Shown here one piece after another: positions 9,032 through 16,971 of a stretch of 64,000 bases of DNA (its first letter is position 1; each line of letters begins with the position of its first letter). A program made the position numbers and the translations under genes. Location: contig JAEPQE010000001.1 in assembly GCA_017640665.1 (NCBI GenBank), positions 1,257,262-1,321,261 of the forward strand, given 5' to 3'. This stretch comes from Balneolaceae bacterium. GTDB lineage: Bacteria > Bacteroidota > Rhodothermia > Balneolales > Balneolaceae. The notes beneath the pieces are model-generated. The model worked only from the letters and a program-made list of their open reading frames with translations, searched no databases and was not told where the DNA came from.

Positions 9032-10219
9032 TTAAAAACTAATAGTGAATTGTGCCAGCGACTCAAGGTATGATTTTGAGCCCTGATCCATAAATTTTTG
9101 CTGAATATATCCAAGTTGATATTGGAACTTCAGATTATGCAAAAGCATAAAATAATTTAGTCCAAGGACGAACTTTTGCTGTTCGATAAATTTATTTCGA
9201 GAAGTCTGGGCTCTATCATCTGGATTCAAGAAGCTGATTCTGAATACAGGTTCAAGATTTTCGGATATAAATTTTCCTCCCTGAATGTATAACCCCTTTC
9301 CGCTTACTTTTTCAGAAAAAAGTAGGGTATTAAATGGTGTCACCAGTAGTTCATTTTCTACAGTGCGATGAATGAATTCCCCCAAAAAAGAAAACCCATT
9401 GTACTTAAATATGGCATCCAGATAATACTCATTGATGTTGTCATTCAGGCCTTTCCACTCCGTATTTCCGTATTTGGTGTAGGCATCCTGATTAAAATAG
9501 TAAGCAGCACCAATAGATAGTTTTGGAGTTGGTTCGTGGTAAAGATCACTCTCTGAATAGTCACCGTTTGCATTAAAAAGCCCAAAAGGTAACACTTCAA
9601 ACCGGGAGGCATAGGCCCAGCCACCGGGAGCAGTAGCCATATTTTTTCCTTCTCCATGAGTTATCGAAATTCCTACTTTGAAAGCAAGGTGATCATTTAC
9701 TAAAAAAGATTTCCGGGCTGAGATTCCCAGATCCCAATCGGTAAAAAAGAATCTGGTAACATCAGATCGGTCTGCAAGTTGAAGATTTTTTGAAGAGGTT
9801 TGAAATTGCCTGCCTGTAGTAGGAAATAGTTGCCCAAATGAAACCTGTGTGGTTGAGTTTGGTTTCCAACGGTACTCTGCATTTAGCAAAGTAATTTGAC
9901 CGCGATCCACCCCAAGTTGAATGAAGTAGTTGAGCTTTTTGTCAAAAACATATCCTTTAAAAAGTAGTCTCCCTCTCCGAATGAAGAAGTTTGTTTGAAT
10001 AGATTCATCTTCAGAATATGGTGTTTCAATGATCAGTTGTTGTTGTAACCGGAAACCAAGTTTAAGTCCCATGAATCCATCCTGACTTTCAATCCAGAAT
10101 CCCCTTTCAGGACTTAGCGAGATTACAGGAGCTTGCATTTCCTGAGCTGTTACGGTAAACGAGAAGAGCAATAAACAAGCGAAAATTAAAGTTGATGAAA
10201 AGCCTGATTTAAATTTCAT
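9032..10219 (-). CDS. Phosphate-selective porin O/P-like outer-membrane porin
   Basis: Starting at the ATG at 10219, the protein has 395 residues with a signal peptide ending FTVTAQ. A longer in-frame start at 10258 adds 13 residues that spoil the signal peptide, so I reject it. The barrel contains the family-like strand pattern LKLGFRLQQQLIIETPY, FFIRRGRLLFKGYVFDKKLNYFIQLGVDRG and FGQLFPTTGRQF, and it ends in the aromatic strand ESLAQFTISF. The Porin_O/P family forms anion-selective trimers. As first gene of the operon with the anion symporter, it probably feeds the same substrate into the periplasm. Confidence 0.85.
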   Translation of the reverse strand: MKFKSGFSSTLIFACLLLFSFTVTAQEMQAPVISLSPERGFWIESQDGFMGLKLGFRLQQQLIIETPYSEDESIQTNFFIRRGRLLFKGYVFDKKLNYFIQLGVDRGQITLLNAEYRWKPNSTTQVSFGQLFPTTGRQFQTSSKNLQLADRSDVTRFFFTDWDLGISARKSFLVNDHLAFKVGISITHGEGKNMATAPGGWAYASRFEVLPFGLFNANGDYSESDLYHEPTPKLSIGAAYYFNQDAYTKYGNTEWKGLNDNINEYYLDAIFKYNGFSFLGEFIHRTVENELLVTPFNTLLFSEKVSGKGLYIQGGKFISENLEPVFRISFLNPDDRAQTSRNKFIEQQKFVLGLNYFMLLHNLKFQYQLGYIQQKFMDQGSKSYLESLAQFTISF

Positions 10220-10375
10220 GGCTGAGTGAATGATTTGTATAACCTCTATCATTTGCACAGATAGATTAGCGGTGCTATAAGAAGTTTGTGTGAAGGAAAT
10301 AGACCAAAATGGGCTGGAAGCGATTCCAAATCAAAAGAAATTCACTTTTTTCTGTAATTAGCTTTACCATCCATT

Positions 10376-11296
10376 ATGATTTTAAAACCGGAAATACTAT
10401 CAAAGCTTTCATCGCTGGAGTTACGTGCTAAGAAAATCGTGGAGGGATTTATTTCCGGACTGCACCGGAGTCCGTACCATGGTTTTAGCGTAGAGTTTGC
10501 TGAACACCGACCTTATAATCCCGGAGACGACTTCAAACACATCGACTGGAAGCAATATGGGAAGAAAGAACGGTTTTATGTGAAGCAGTATGAAGAGGAA
10601 ACTAACCTTCGCTGTTATGTGCTTCTGGATACAAGCTCCTCAATGAATTTTAAACACTTCGGTGAGTGGAGTAAGCTCAGGTATGGGATTCACTATGCAG
10701 CTTCATTGATGTACCTGATGCATCGGCAAAGGGATGCCAGTGGGTTGATTCCTTTCAATTCTGAAATTGAGACCTTTATCCCAGCAAAAGGAACGTATGC
10801 TCATTTGCGACAGATTTATCTTGAACTTGAAAAGCAATTGGTTCGCGAACGGGATGCATCCGAAGAAAAAAGAAAGACCGCATCTGCACAGGTGATCCAC
10901 GAAGTCGCCGAACGGTTAAGCCACAGAAGCCTGGTGGTGATTATCACCGATTTATTCGAGAATGTGGAACAGCATGAGGCTTTGATTTCTGCTCTGAAAC
11001 ATCTTCGTCATAGAAAACATGAAGTCTTATTATTCAATGTACTTGAAAAACGAAGCGAGCGGGAGCTCGCATTTTCAGACAATCGAATCATATTTGAAGA
11101 CATGGAAAACGAAGCTGAGATTGAAGTGCTTCCGGCACAGGTTCGGGAAGATTATAAAGCCAAAGTAGCTGAATACACAAAAGCTTTCAGGATGGCATGC
11201 AGTGAATTCGAAATCGACTTCGAGGAAATGGATACAGAAGGGCAGTTTGATTTATCGTTACTGGCGTATTTGAATAAGAGAAGGAGATTGGGGTAG
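10376..11296 (+). CDS. DUF58 domain protein with von Willebrand A-like fold
   Basis: The protein has 306 residues and is cytoplasmic. It shows the DUF58 signature HGFSVEFAEHRPYNPGDDFKHIDWKQYGK near residues 35-63 and a complete MIDAS-type DxSxS motif (Asp85, Ser87, Ser89 in LLDTSSSMNF). A second acidic position lies in IIITDLFEN. DUF58 proteins normally work with MoxR AAA+ ATPases and membrane vWA proteins; none of those partners lies next to it here. It diverges from the porin operon across about 155 bp. Its partner genes are presumably elsewhere in the genome. Confidence 0.88.
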   Translation: MILKPEILSKLSSLELRAKKIVEGFISGLHRSPYHGFSVEFAEHRPYNPGDDFKHIDWKQYGKKERFYVKQYEEETNLRCYVLLDTSSSMNFKHFGEWSKLRYGIHYAASLMYLMHRQRDASGLIPFNSEIETFIPAKGTYAHLRQIYLELEKQLVRERDASEEKRKTASAQVIHEVAERLSHRSLVVIITDLFENVEQHEALISALKHLRHRKHEVLLFNVLEKRSERELAFSDNRIIFEDMENEAEIEVLPAQVREDYKAKVAEYTKAFRMACSEFEIDFEEMDTEGQFDLSLLAYLNKRRRLG

Positions 11297-11337
11297 AGGT
11301 TTGATCGTTAATTGATCAAAGACTTCGTTGCATAAAA

Positions 11338-12135
11338 TTAAGTCACTTTACTATTCTTCAAAATGATATTCAGTAATCGAGGAGAAATTCGTTTAACAAG
11401 TAAGGCTAGTTTCTCCTTTGGGCTGGAAACATAAATCTCTTCTTTCTGTTTTTTAAGATCACTCCAGATTCGGGTAACCATCTCATCTGCATCCATAGCA
11501 GATTTGTGGAGATCCCCCATTTTACCAAAGTTAGTGCCATCTGCAGTTAATGAATTTTGGGTGATATTGGTTTTAATCGGACCGGGGCAAACCATAGTTA
11601 CTCCAACATTGTACTCGTACATTTCCTGGCGTATGCAGTCAAACAAGCCCTGTAATGCATGCTTACTGGCTGCATAGCCTGATCGGAATTTAGTGCCGAA
11701 TTTCCCCGCCACACTGCTGATTACGATGATATGTCCGCTTTTCTGTTCCATCATGGATGGAAGAACAGCGCGGGTTAATTCAGCGGAGCCAAAGAAATTC
11801 ACTTCCATTAAACGGCGAATAGTTTTCATATCGGTTTCTGCAAATAGTGAGCGCTGACTAATTCCGCCATTATTTACAAGCACATCGATTTTGCCAAAGG
11901 CTGCCAGAGCTTCTTTGGCTTTTCGTTGGAGAGAATCAGAATCAGCCAGGTCAAGAGGTAGTATGAAACAATTGCTTTCATCAGCACCTAAATCTTCTTT
12001 AACTCTCTCTAGTTCTTCTTTTCTACGTGAGGAAAGAATCAGCTTTGCTCCTTCTTTAAAAAACTTCTTAGCAAAAGCTTCTCCAATCCCAGAAGAGGCG
12101 CCGGTAATCCAAATGGTTTTATTTTTGTAATCCAT
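11338..12135 (-). CDS. Short-chain dehydrogenase/reductase (SDR), classical
   Basis: This 265-residue Rossmann oxidoreductase has the cofactor motif TGASSGIG (residues 11-18), NNGG (about 88-91), catalytic Ser140/141, Tyr154 and Lys158 (YAASK). The C-terminal stretch KLALLVKRISPRLLNIILKNSKVT resembles the membrane-proximal tail of DltE/YqjQ-type SDRs. Substrate cannot be deduced. It converges with the DUF58 gene and diverges from the two-component genes, so it is monocistronic. Confidence 0.9.
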   Translation of the reverse strand: MDYKNKTIWITGASSGIGEAFAKKFFKEGAKLILSSRRKEELERVKEDLGADESNCFILPLDLADSDSLQRKAKEALAAFGKIDVLVNNGGISQRSLFAETDMKTIRRLMEVNFFGSAELTRAVLPSMMEQKSGHIIVISSVAGKFGTKFRSGYAASKHALQGLFDCIRQEMYEYNVGVTMVCPGPIKTNITQNSLTADGTNFGKMGDLHKSAMDADEMVTRIWSDLKKQKEEIYVSSPKEKLALLVKRISPRLLNIILKNSKVT

Positions 12136-12184
12136 TCTGTGTACTTTCTTCTAAACTTAAACAATTTCAAAACCGCAAGTAAGA

Positions 12185-12886
12185 ATGAATCATAAGCATA
12201 CTCTTTTGTTGGTGGAAGACGAGATCGAATCCGGCGAAATGCTGGCTAATTTTCTGGAGCTCAATGATTATAAAGTTTATTGGGCGAAGGACGGTAAAGA
12301 AGCCTATAGATATATTGATGATCATGCCAATGAATTGGAACTTGCCATTCTTGATATCATGGTTCCGTATCACGACGGGAAGGAGATTTGTACCCATATT
12401 CGTCAGCATCCTGTAGTAAATGAAATTCCTGTTCTTTTTTTAACAGCCAGGGATGAAGAAAAGGATGAGATTGAAGGTTTGGAGCTTGGTGGCGATGACT
12501 ACATCAAAAAACCCGCAAGCCTGAATTTGATTAAAGCACACGTGGAAAGTCAACTACGCAGACAAAACCCCGAGAAGAGTAACTGGTTGCAATACGATCA
12601 TGTATATTTAGACGTAGACACCAAAGAGATGTATATCCATGAAGAAAAGATTGATCTGACGCATACTGAATACATCATTGCGGAGTTATTTTTCCAACAC
12701 CCAAAGCTGGTATATAGTCGGCATGAAATCCTGGAACATATCACCGACGAAGAGAAATATATCTTTGACAGAACAGTAGATGTTCACATCAAAAATCTGC
12801 GCATAAAAATGAAAGATGAGGGGAAGCTTATTAAAACCTATCGCGGTGTTGGGTACGGTTTCAATCGAGATTATTTGACTAGATGA
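12185..12886 (+). CDS. OmpR/PhoB-family response regulator
   Basis: The protein has 233 residues. The receiver domain has Glu11/Asp12, phospho-acceptor Asp57 (LAILDIMVPY), Thr87 and Lys109 (YIKKP). A winged-helix DNA-binding domain covers about 135-230 (DLTHTEYIIAELFFQHPKLVYSRHEILEHI, then the recognition helix DRTVDVHIKNLRIKM and wing KTYRGVGYGF). It overlaps the kinase start by 4 nt (ATGA). OmpR-type regulators bind direct repeats of about 11-bp period; a matching site lies upstream of the heme receptor at 19272, but there is no direct evidence that this regulator binds it. Confidence 0.93.
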   Translation: MNHKHTLLLVEDEIESGEMLANFLELNDYKVYWAKDGKEAYRYIDDHANELELAILDIMVPYHDGKEICTHIRQHPVVNEIPVLFLTARDEEKDEIEGLELGGDDYIKKPASLNLIKAHVESQLRRQNPEKSNWLQYDHVYLDVDTKEMYIHEEKIDLTHTEYIIAELFFQHPKLVYSRHEILEHITDEEKYIFDRTVDVHIKNLRIKMKDEGKLIKTYRGVGYGFNRDYLTR

Positions 12887-14289
12887 ATATTCAGGCTAAA
12901 CTGGCATTTGTATACATCACATTGCTATCTATAGGAGTGGTTGTAATTAGCTCGTATGCCATACTTAGTATTAGATCTTTTTTACTAGATGAAGCCATCC
13001 AGAAATTTGAGAATGATGCCCGCACGTTTGCCCAGTCTTTCGAAGAAACTACCACCAACGAAGAGCTTTTAAAGAAGACTTCCTTTGTTTCTGAACTTAC
13101 CGGATATAATGTGGCTTTATTTGATTCAATTGGTAACGTATTAGTTTCTACGCCCTTTCAGGATTCAGAGCTGGCCAATTCCAGAGAGTTTTTAAATGAT
13201 GCACTACAAAATCAACTTGATGGATCTGAAAATCAGGTGATTATAAATGAAGAAGCGCTGGATAAATTGATTTCATTTCGTCGGATTGGCGACAATGGTT
13301 CGGATGCTCAGTATCTCAGAATCAGTCAATATAAAAATGATTTGTATGCTGCAGAGGCGAGTATTCGTCATCTGATTTACGGAGCAATGATAGGGTCTAT
13401 TTTAGTAGTTGTGATCGTGAGTTTTTTCTTTGCCCGATATCTGGCCAGACCCATTAAGCAATTAAATGAAGCAGCTCTGGAAATAGCTGACGGTAATTTA
13501 GACAAAGAACTGAATGTAAATCGTAATGATGAGTTTGGAATGCTTGCAGAATCTTTGAACAAAATGGCAGGCACATTAAAAGCCGATAACGACCAACTCA
13601 AGAAACTCAATGAAAAGCAGAATCAGTTTTTCGCGGATATTACCCATGAAGTTCGCAATCCACTCCATACTATTTCGGGAGCTTTGGAGATGATTCAGGT
13701 TCCGAATCTGGATAATGAGAAGAAATCACAATATATGGCTACAGCTCAAAAGCAGGTAGAACGTGTGGTTCGTTTGTTTGAGGATATTAAATCACTTCAA
13801 CGCTATGATTACGATGAAAGTTTTATAAGAAAATCTGAGTTTGAAATAGGGATTCTCCTTCAAGAAGTAGTGGGTACTTATACTCCGATTGCAGCCGAAA
13901 AAGAACTAACATTTCAGTTGGATATTGAATCGAAGGTTTTCGTTAAAGCCGATCGGGATAAGATTGAACAGGTGCTGGATAATCTGATCTCAAATGCGGT
14001 TAAGTACACCAATGAAGGAAATATTCTGGTTGGGTGTGTTAGTAAGAGTAGTGAAGCGGAAATTTCGATTTCGGATTCCGGTATCGGGATTGGTAAGGTT
14101 CATTTAGAGCGACTATTTGATCGTTTTTATAGAACAGACAAAGCCCGATCAAGAGATAAGGGAGGGACAGGCCTGGGATTATCCGTAGTCAAAGGAATTC
14201 TCAGCGCGCATAAAAAAGATATTTATGTTGAGAGCGAGGTTGAAAAAGGCTCACGTTTCTACTTTTACCTGGATGTAGTAACCCGCTAA
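12883..14289 (+). CDS. Membrane sensor histidine kinase with HAMP domain
   Basis: The protein has 468 residues. One transmembrane helix at about 8-30 and another at about 165-185 flank a periplasmic sensor of about 130 residues. HAMP follows at about 186-240, then HisKA with phospho-acceptor His255 (DITHEVRNPLHTISG), the N box (DNLISNAVKYTNEG), G1 (ISDSGIGIG), F (LFDRFYRTDKAR) and G2 (GTGLGLSVVKG). It is translationally coupled to the OmpR-type regulator and converges with the aquaporin gene with a 4-nt end overlap. The signal it senses is unknown. Confidence 0.93.
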   Translation: MNIQAKLAFVYITLLSIGVVVISSYAILSIRSFLLDEAIQKFENDARTFAQSFEETTTNEELLKKTSFVSELTGYNVALFDSIGNVLVSTPFQDSELANSREFLNDALQNQLDGSENQVIINEEALDKLISFRRIGDNGSDAQYLRISQYKNDLYAAEASIRHLIYGAMIGSILVVVIVSFFFARYLARPIKQLNEAALEIADGNLDKELNVNRNDEFGMLAESLNKMAGTLKADNDQLKKLNEKQNQFFADITHEVRNPLHTISGALEMIQVPNLDNEKKSQYMATAQKQVERVVRLFEDIKSLQRYDYDESFIRKSEFEIGILLQEVVGTYTPIAAEKELTFQLDIESKVFVKADRDKIEQVLDNLISNAVKYTNEGNILVGCVSKSSEAEISISDSGIGIGKVHLERLFDRFYRTDKARSRDKGGTGLGLSVVKGILSAHKKDIYVESEVEKGSRFYFYLDVVTR

Positions 14290-14906
14290 TCGTTAAGGTA
14301 TTGATGAGCGAGAGCTGCAAGTGAAGCGCCGGCAATTGGAGCCAGTGTATATAACGGGATGTACTTAAAAGAGCCACCCTGTGTTGCTAGAAAATCGACA
14401 GCAGCAACTCCAATAGAAATGGCGGGATTAAATATTGAGCCGGAAATTCCTTCTCCAAGTAAAATCAGCCCTGTAAGTACAAAACCGATTGCCAAACCAT
14501 AAGCCTTATTTGAGGCAAGAATTTTAGAAGTAGTTACGCTTAAATAGGTAAACACCAGCACAAAGGTGAGAAGTAGTTCCACAATCCCCTGTTGATAAAT
14601 ATCGGTTGAAGCGGGGGGCTCTATATAGAAAACGTCTTTTGATAAAAAAAGAATTACACCTGCCGATGCAAAGACTCCTAAAATCTGGCTGGTCAGGTAC
14701 CCTGAGAAGGTGTTGAAAGAAATTTTTCTACGGATAAAATAAGCGAAGGAAATAGCCGGATTATAATGTGCTCCGGATATATGCATACCGGCATAAACTA
14801 ATGCAGCTAGCATCAGGCCTATTCCAAAGGCATCCCCGGAAAGCCCCATCGCCAACGTCAGGAAAAACGCTCCAATGGCTTCCATAACATATTTACGCAT
14901 TCTCAA
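14286..14906 (-). CDS. MIP/aquaporin family channel with atypical second NPA box
   Basis: The protein has 206 residues with six predicted membrane helices and two half-helices. The first NPA is at 49-51 (GAHYNPAISFAYF) and the second at 160-162 (SGSIFNPAISIGVA). In nearly all aquaporins and glycerol channels the second NPA is followed by Arg, which forms the ar/R selectivity filter; here that position is Ile163. The protein is short for the family because loops are trimmed. The missing Arg suggests altered selectivity, towards neutral solutes or gas, rather than a strict water channel. It is monocistronic and diverges from the small membrane protein at 15078. Confidence 0.85.
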   Translation of the reverse strand: MRMRKYVMEAIGAFFLTLAMGLSGDAFGIGLMLAALVYAGMHISGAHYNPAISFAYFIRRKISFNTFSGYLTSQILGVFASAGVILFLSKDVFYIEPPASTDIYQQGIVELLLTFVLVFTYLSVTTSKILASNKAYGLAIGFVLTGLILLGEGISGSIFNPAISIGVAAVDFLATQGGSFKYIPLYTLAPIAGASLAALAHQYLND

Positions 14907-15014
14907 CCCGTAATTTTAAGTAAATAAATCCTTCCAAATTTAGCGGAAACTACTCCCCCCAACATGGAATTGCAACCTATTTCTGATGGTTTAGTTTTTG
15001 AAAAGCACATTAAA

Positions 15015-15052
15015 TTGACAAGGATTAACTTTATTAAAGTCATTAATCTTGT
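15015..15052. promoter_or_regulatory. Long dyad symmetry upstream of the small membrane protein gene
   Basis: A perfect odd palindrome, ACTTTATTAAAGT, sits at 15028-15040. It is flanked by outer arms ACAAGGATTA (15018-15027) and TAATCTTGT (15044-15052) that are complementary with one gap. The dyad lies 25-60 bp before the ATG at 15078 and overlaps a TTGACA hexamer at 15015-15020 that has no good -10 partner. The symmetry suggests a dimeric repressor or activator site serving the gene at 15078, and possibly the divergent aquaporin gene. Confidence 0.4.
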
Positions 15053-15077
15053 ATTTTCAAAGTTTTAAATTTTCCTG

Positions 15078-15401
15078 ATGAACATATTCGACCGTCTAAA
15101 AAAACGTTGGCAAATCGAAAGCAACTGGCAGGTAATCATAATACTTATTGTATTTTCCTGTACAGGTTTTAGTGCTATGTATGCGAAAGATTTTGTGTTC
15201 AACATATTGGGAGTGACTCCAGATCTTCCTTTATGGCTTAGAATTCTTATCTGGTTGGTTACTATTCTTCCGCTCTATAATCTGCTGCTTATTATTTACG
15301 GAACTTTATTTGGTCAGCGTGAATTTTTCTGGTGGTTTCTCAAGAAAACATTTGGGCGCTTTGTACCCGGTAAAGGAAAAAAAGTTACTTCAGAGCCTTA
15401 A
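15078..15401 (+). CDS. Small membrane protein, DUF6787-like
   Basis: The protein has 107 residues with two hydrophobic helices, about 19-40 (VIIILIVFSCTGFSAMY) and about 55-80 (LRILIWLVTILPLYNLLLIIYGTLFG). A basic N-terminus (FDRLKKRWQIESNWQ) and a C-terminal amphipathic stretch rich in Phe and Lys (REFFWWFLKKTFGRFVPGKGKK) flank them. The pattern KKRWxIESNWQ resembles the DUF6787 family of Bacteroidota, recalled rather than searched. Its last 17 nt overlap the end of the convergent YjbR gene. Confidence 0.75.
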   Translation: MNIFDRLKKRWQIESNWQVIIILIVFSCTGFSAMYAKDFVFNILGVTPDLPLWLRILIWLVTILPLYNLLLIIYGTLFGQREFFWWFLKKTFGRFVPGKGKKVTSEP

Positions 15402-15741
15402 GCTCCTCTTTTTTCTTTTTGGTGAGACTTTCTACAATGAGCTCATACGAATGGGTAATTAATTCCTGAATCATTTCGTCATCGAGCATCCCATCAGGAT
15501 ATACCGAATTCCAGTGGGCCTTATTCATGTGCCAGCCCGGCTTTATTTCTTCATGCTGTTCTCTAAGGATTACGGCGCGGTCAGGATCACACTTTAAGTT
15601 GATGAATTCAAAATCATCAACTCCGGTAATTGCGAATATTTTGCCCATTACTTTATACACCAGAGTATCATCACCAAAAGGTAAGCCTTCAGTAACACCG
15701 GGAAAGGAAAGGCAATAATCACGGAACTCTTCGATATTCAT
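15385..15741 (-). CDS. MmcQ/YjbR family protein
   Basis: This 118-residue cytoplasmic protein matches the YjbR/CyaY-like fold: FRDYCLSFPGVTEGLPFGDDTLVYKVMGKIFA at the start, then INLKCDPDRAVILREQ and WNSVYPDGMLDDEMIQELITHSYELIV. Family members are described as having a double-wing DNA-binding-like motif, but the function is not established. Its ATG overlaps the upstream gene stop by one base (TAATG), so it is co-translated with the secreted protein at 15741-16238. Confidence 0.88.
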   Translation of the reverse strand: MNIEEFRDYCLSFPGVTEGLPFGDDTLVYKVMGKIFAITGVDDFEFINLKCDPDRAVILREQHEEIKPGWHMNKAHWNSVYPDGMLDDEMIQELITHSYELIVESLTKKKKEELKALK

Positions 15742-16238
15742 TAATTAACCTCTTCGAATTCGTCTTTAAATAAATTAGTAGCATTCACAGCTTCAGCTGC
15801 AATTATATGCATCATATTTTCTGAAACCACTCCAACCTGTCCTTTATTCCAGGTAGATGCCATTGTCTGCAAGTCTCTGTTCAACACCAGTTTCACAGGT
15901 TGGTAAAAGTTCATTTCGATAGAAAAAGGATAGGTTTGATTGGAAGCACGCATAATATTTATGTGCACATGAAGAATAGGAAATTCATCCGATTGTCGTA
16001 GTGTTCGATCACTTAGGATGGTGAGAGGTAAGCCTTCAAAATTTTCTATGATGGCTTTTCGGATTAGACCAGTATTTAGAGATTCGTGACTCAATCCTAT
16101 GGACTTTTCTACATTTACTACAATACCAAGTTCCTGAAGCCCTCTTAGCGATGCTCGTTCTCTCGCAATTTCGTTTTGGGCGTAGCTGGCTTGATAAGTA
16201 AAAATCCCAATCAAACACAGAAAAACTACTTTTTTCAT
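15741..16238 (-). CDS. Secreted hypothetical protein
   Basis: The protein has 165 residues with a signal peptide (MKKVVFLCLIGIFTYQASYAQ). The mature part reads as one alpha/beta domain (LRGLQELGIVVNVEKSIG, then FPILHVHINIMRAS, YPFSIEMNFYQPVKLVLN). No lipobox, catalytic motif or known family is recognised. It is probably periplasmic, and it is transcribed with the yjbR-like gene. Confidence 0.7.
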   Translation of the reverse strand: MKKVVFLCLIGIFTYQASYAQNEIARERASLRGLQELGIVVNVEKSIGLSHESLNTGLIRKAIIENFEGLPLTILSDRTLRQSDEFPILHVHINIMRASNQTYPFSIEMNFYQPVKLVLNRDLQTMASTWNKGQVGVVSENMMHIIAAEAVNATNLFKDEFEEVN

Positions 16239-16291
16239 AGTTAAATAATTTGATGTTAGAAAAGCGCTCTTCCCTCAATGAAATATATTGC

Positions 16292-16328
16292 ACAAAAAAA
16301 GGCAACAAGTAAAAAACTTGCTGCCTTT
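16292..16328 (-). terminator. Rho-independent terminator of the heme-uptake operon
   Basis: The inverted repeat AAAGGCAACAAGT (16298-16310) / ACTTGCTGCCTTT (16316-16328), with a 5-nt A loop, is followed on the minus strand by a T run (16292-16297). It lies 19 nt beyond the HmuY-like gene stop, so it ends that operon. One mismatch in 13 pairs is seen. Confidence 0.8.
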
Positions 16329-16347
16329 AGAATTGAGATAAAATAGA

Positions 16348-16953
16348 TCAGTTAATTACTTCATATTTAAACGTGAAGTATCCTGATTCAGGTCGGGTTC
16401 TTAAATCAACAAACTCAGGAGATGAAGTATCCGGGTTGCCTTCGTAGTAACTCATTACTTCGATTTTTGCGTAATCGCCATTAGCAGTACGTACCAGAAT
16501 AGTATGAGGTGTTTTAGGTAATACGGCATGGTTAGCTTCGTAAGCAGGGTTTTCGCCAGTGTAAATCCACCATCCGCCCGGAGCCGGGTTAATGGCATAT
16601 TCGCCATCCGCCTCAACATTAAACTGATCGTTAGCAGGGACTTCCAGAATCTCATCGAAGGCCACGTCAAGCAGAACGGCACCACCATTACCAGGACCAC
16701 GAACACCACCGTTTGTAATTATAAAGATTTCGAACCCGGCATCTTTAAAGCCGATATCCCAGTTGGTTGAGTTGGAATCAGAAACCACTTCTCCGTTTGA
16801 GAGATTGTAGAAAGTGAACCCATTTGTTCCTGCCTGAATATCAGACGCAGTTTCGAACTCTCCGGTAAATGTGTCTTTAGTTTTGTTATCGTCGCAGGCT
16901 GTAAAAAGTACTGCAAACATTAAGATGAATAGAGTTAGTGCGTTATTTTGCAT
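16348..16953 (-). CDS. hmuY: HmuY-family heme-binding lipoprotein
   Basis: The protein has 201 residues. A lipoprotein signal peptide has its lipobox at Leu-Phe-Thr-Ala-Cys20. The mature chain shows the HmuY pattern: FTFYNLSNGEVVSDSNSTNWDIGF, IFITNGGVRGPGNGGAVLLD, WWIYTGEN and TILVRTANGDYAKIEVMSYY. HmuY hemophores bind heme at the cell surface and pass it to a TonB-dependent receptor; here such a receptor lies immediately upstream (18 nt). Two His residues (NHAVLPKTPH) could serve as heme ligands, but I cannot align them to the known ligands by eye. Confidence 0.87.
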   Translation of the reverse strand: MQNNALTLFILMFAVLFTACDDNKTKDTFTGEFETASDIQAGTNGFTFYNLSNGEVVSDSNSTNWDIGFKDAGFEIFIITNGGVRGPGNGGAVLLDVAFDEILEVPANDQFNVEADGEYAINPAPGGWWIYTGENPAYEANHAVLPKTPHTILVRTANGDYAKIEVMSYYEGNPDTSSPEFVDLRTRPESGYFTFKYEVIN

Positions 16954-16971
16954 TTTATCTTTGGTTTGATT

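Noticed and set aside
15015-15020. TTGACA as a -35 box
   Set aside because: No acceptable -10 hexamer at 16-18 bp; retained only as part of the dyad note.
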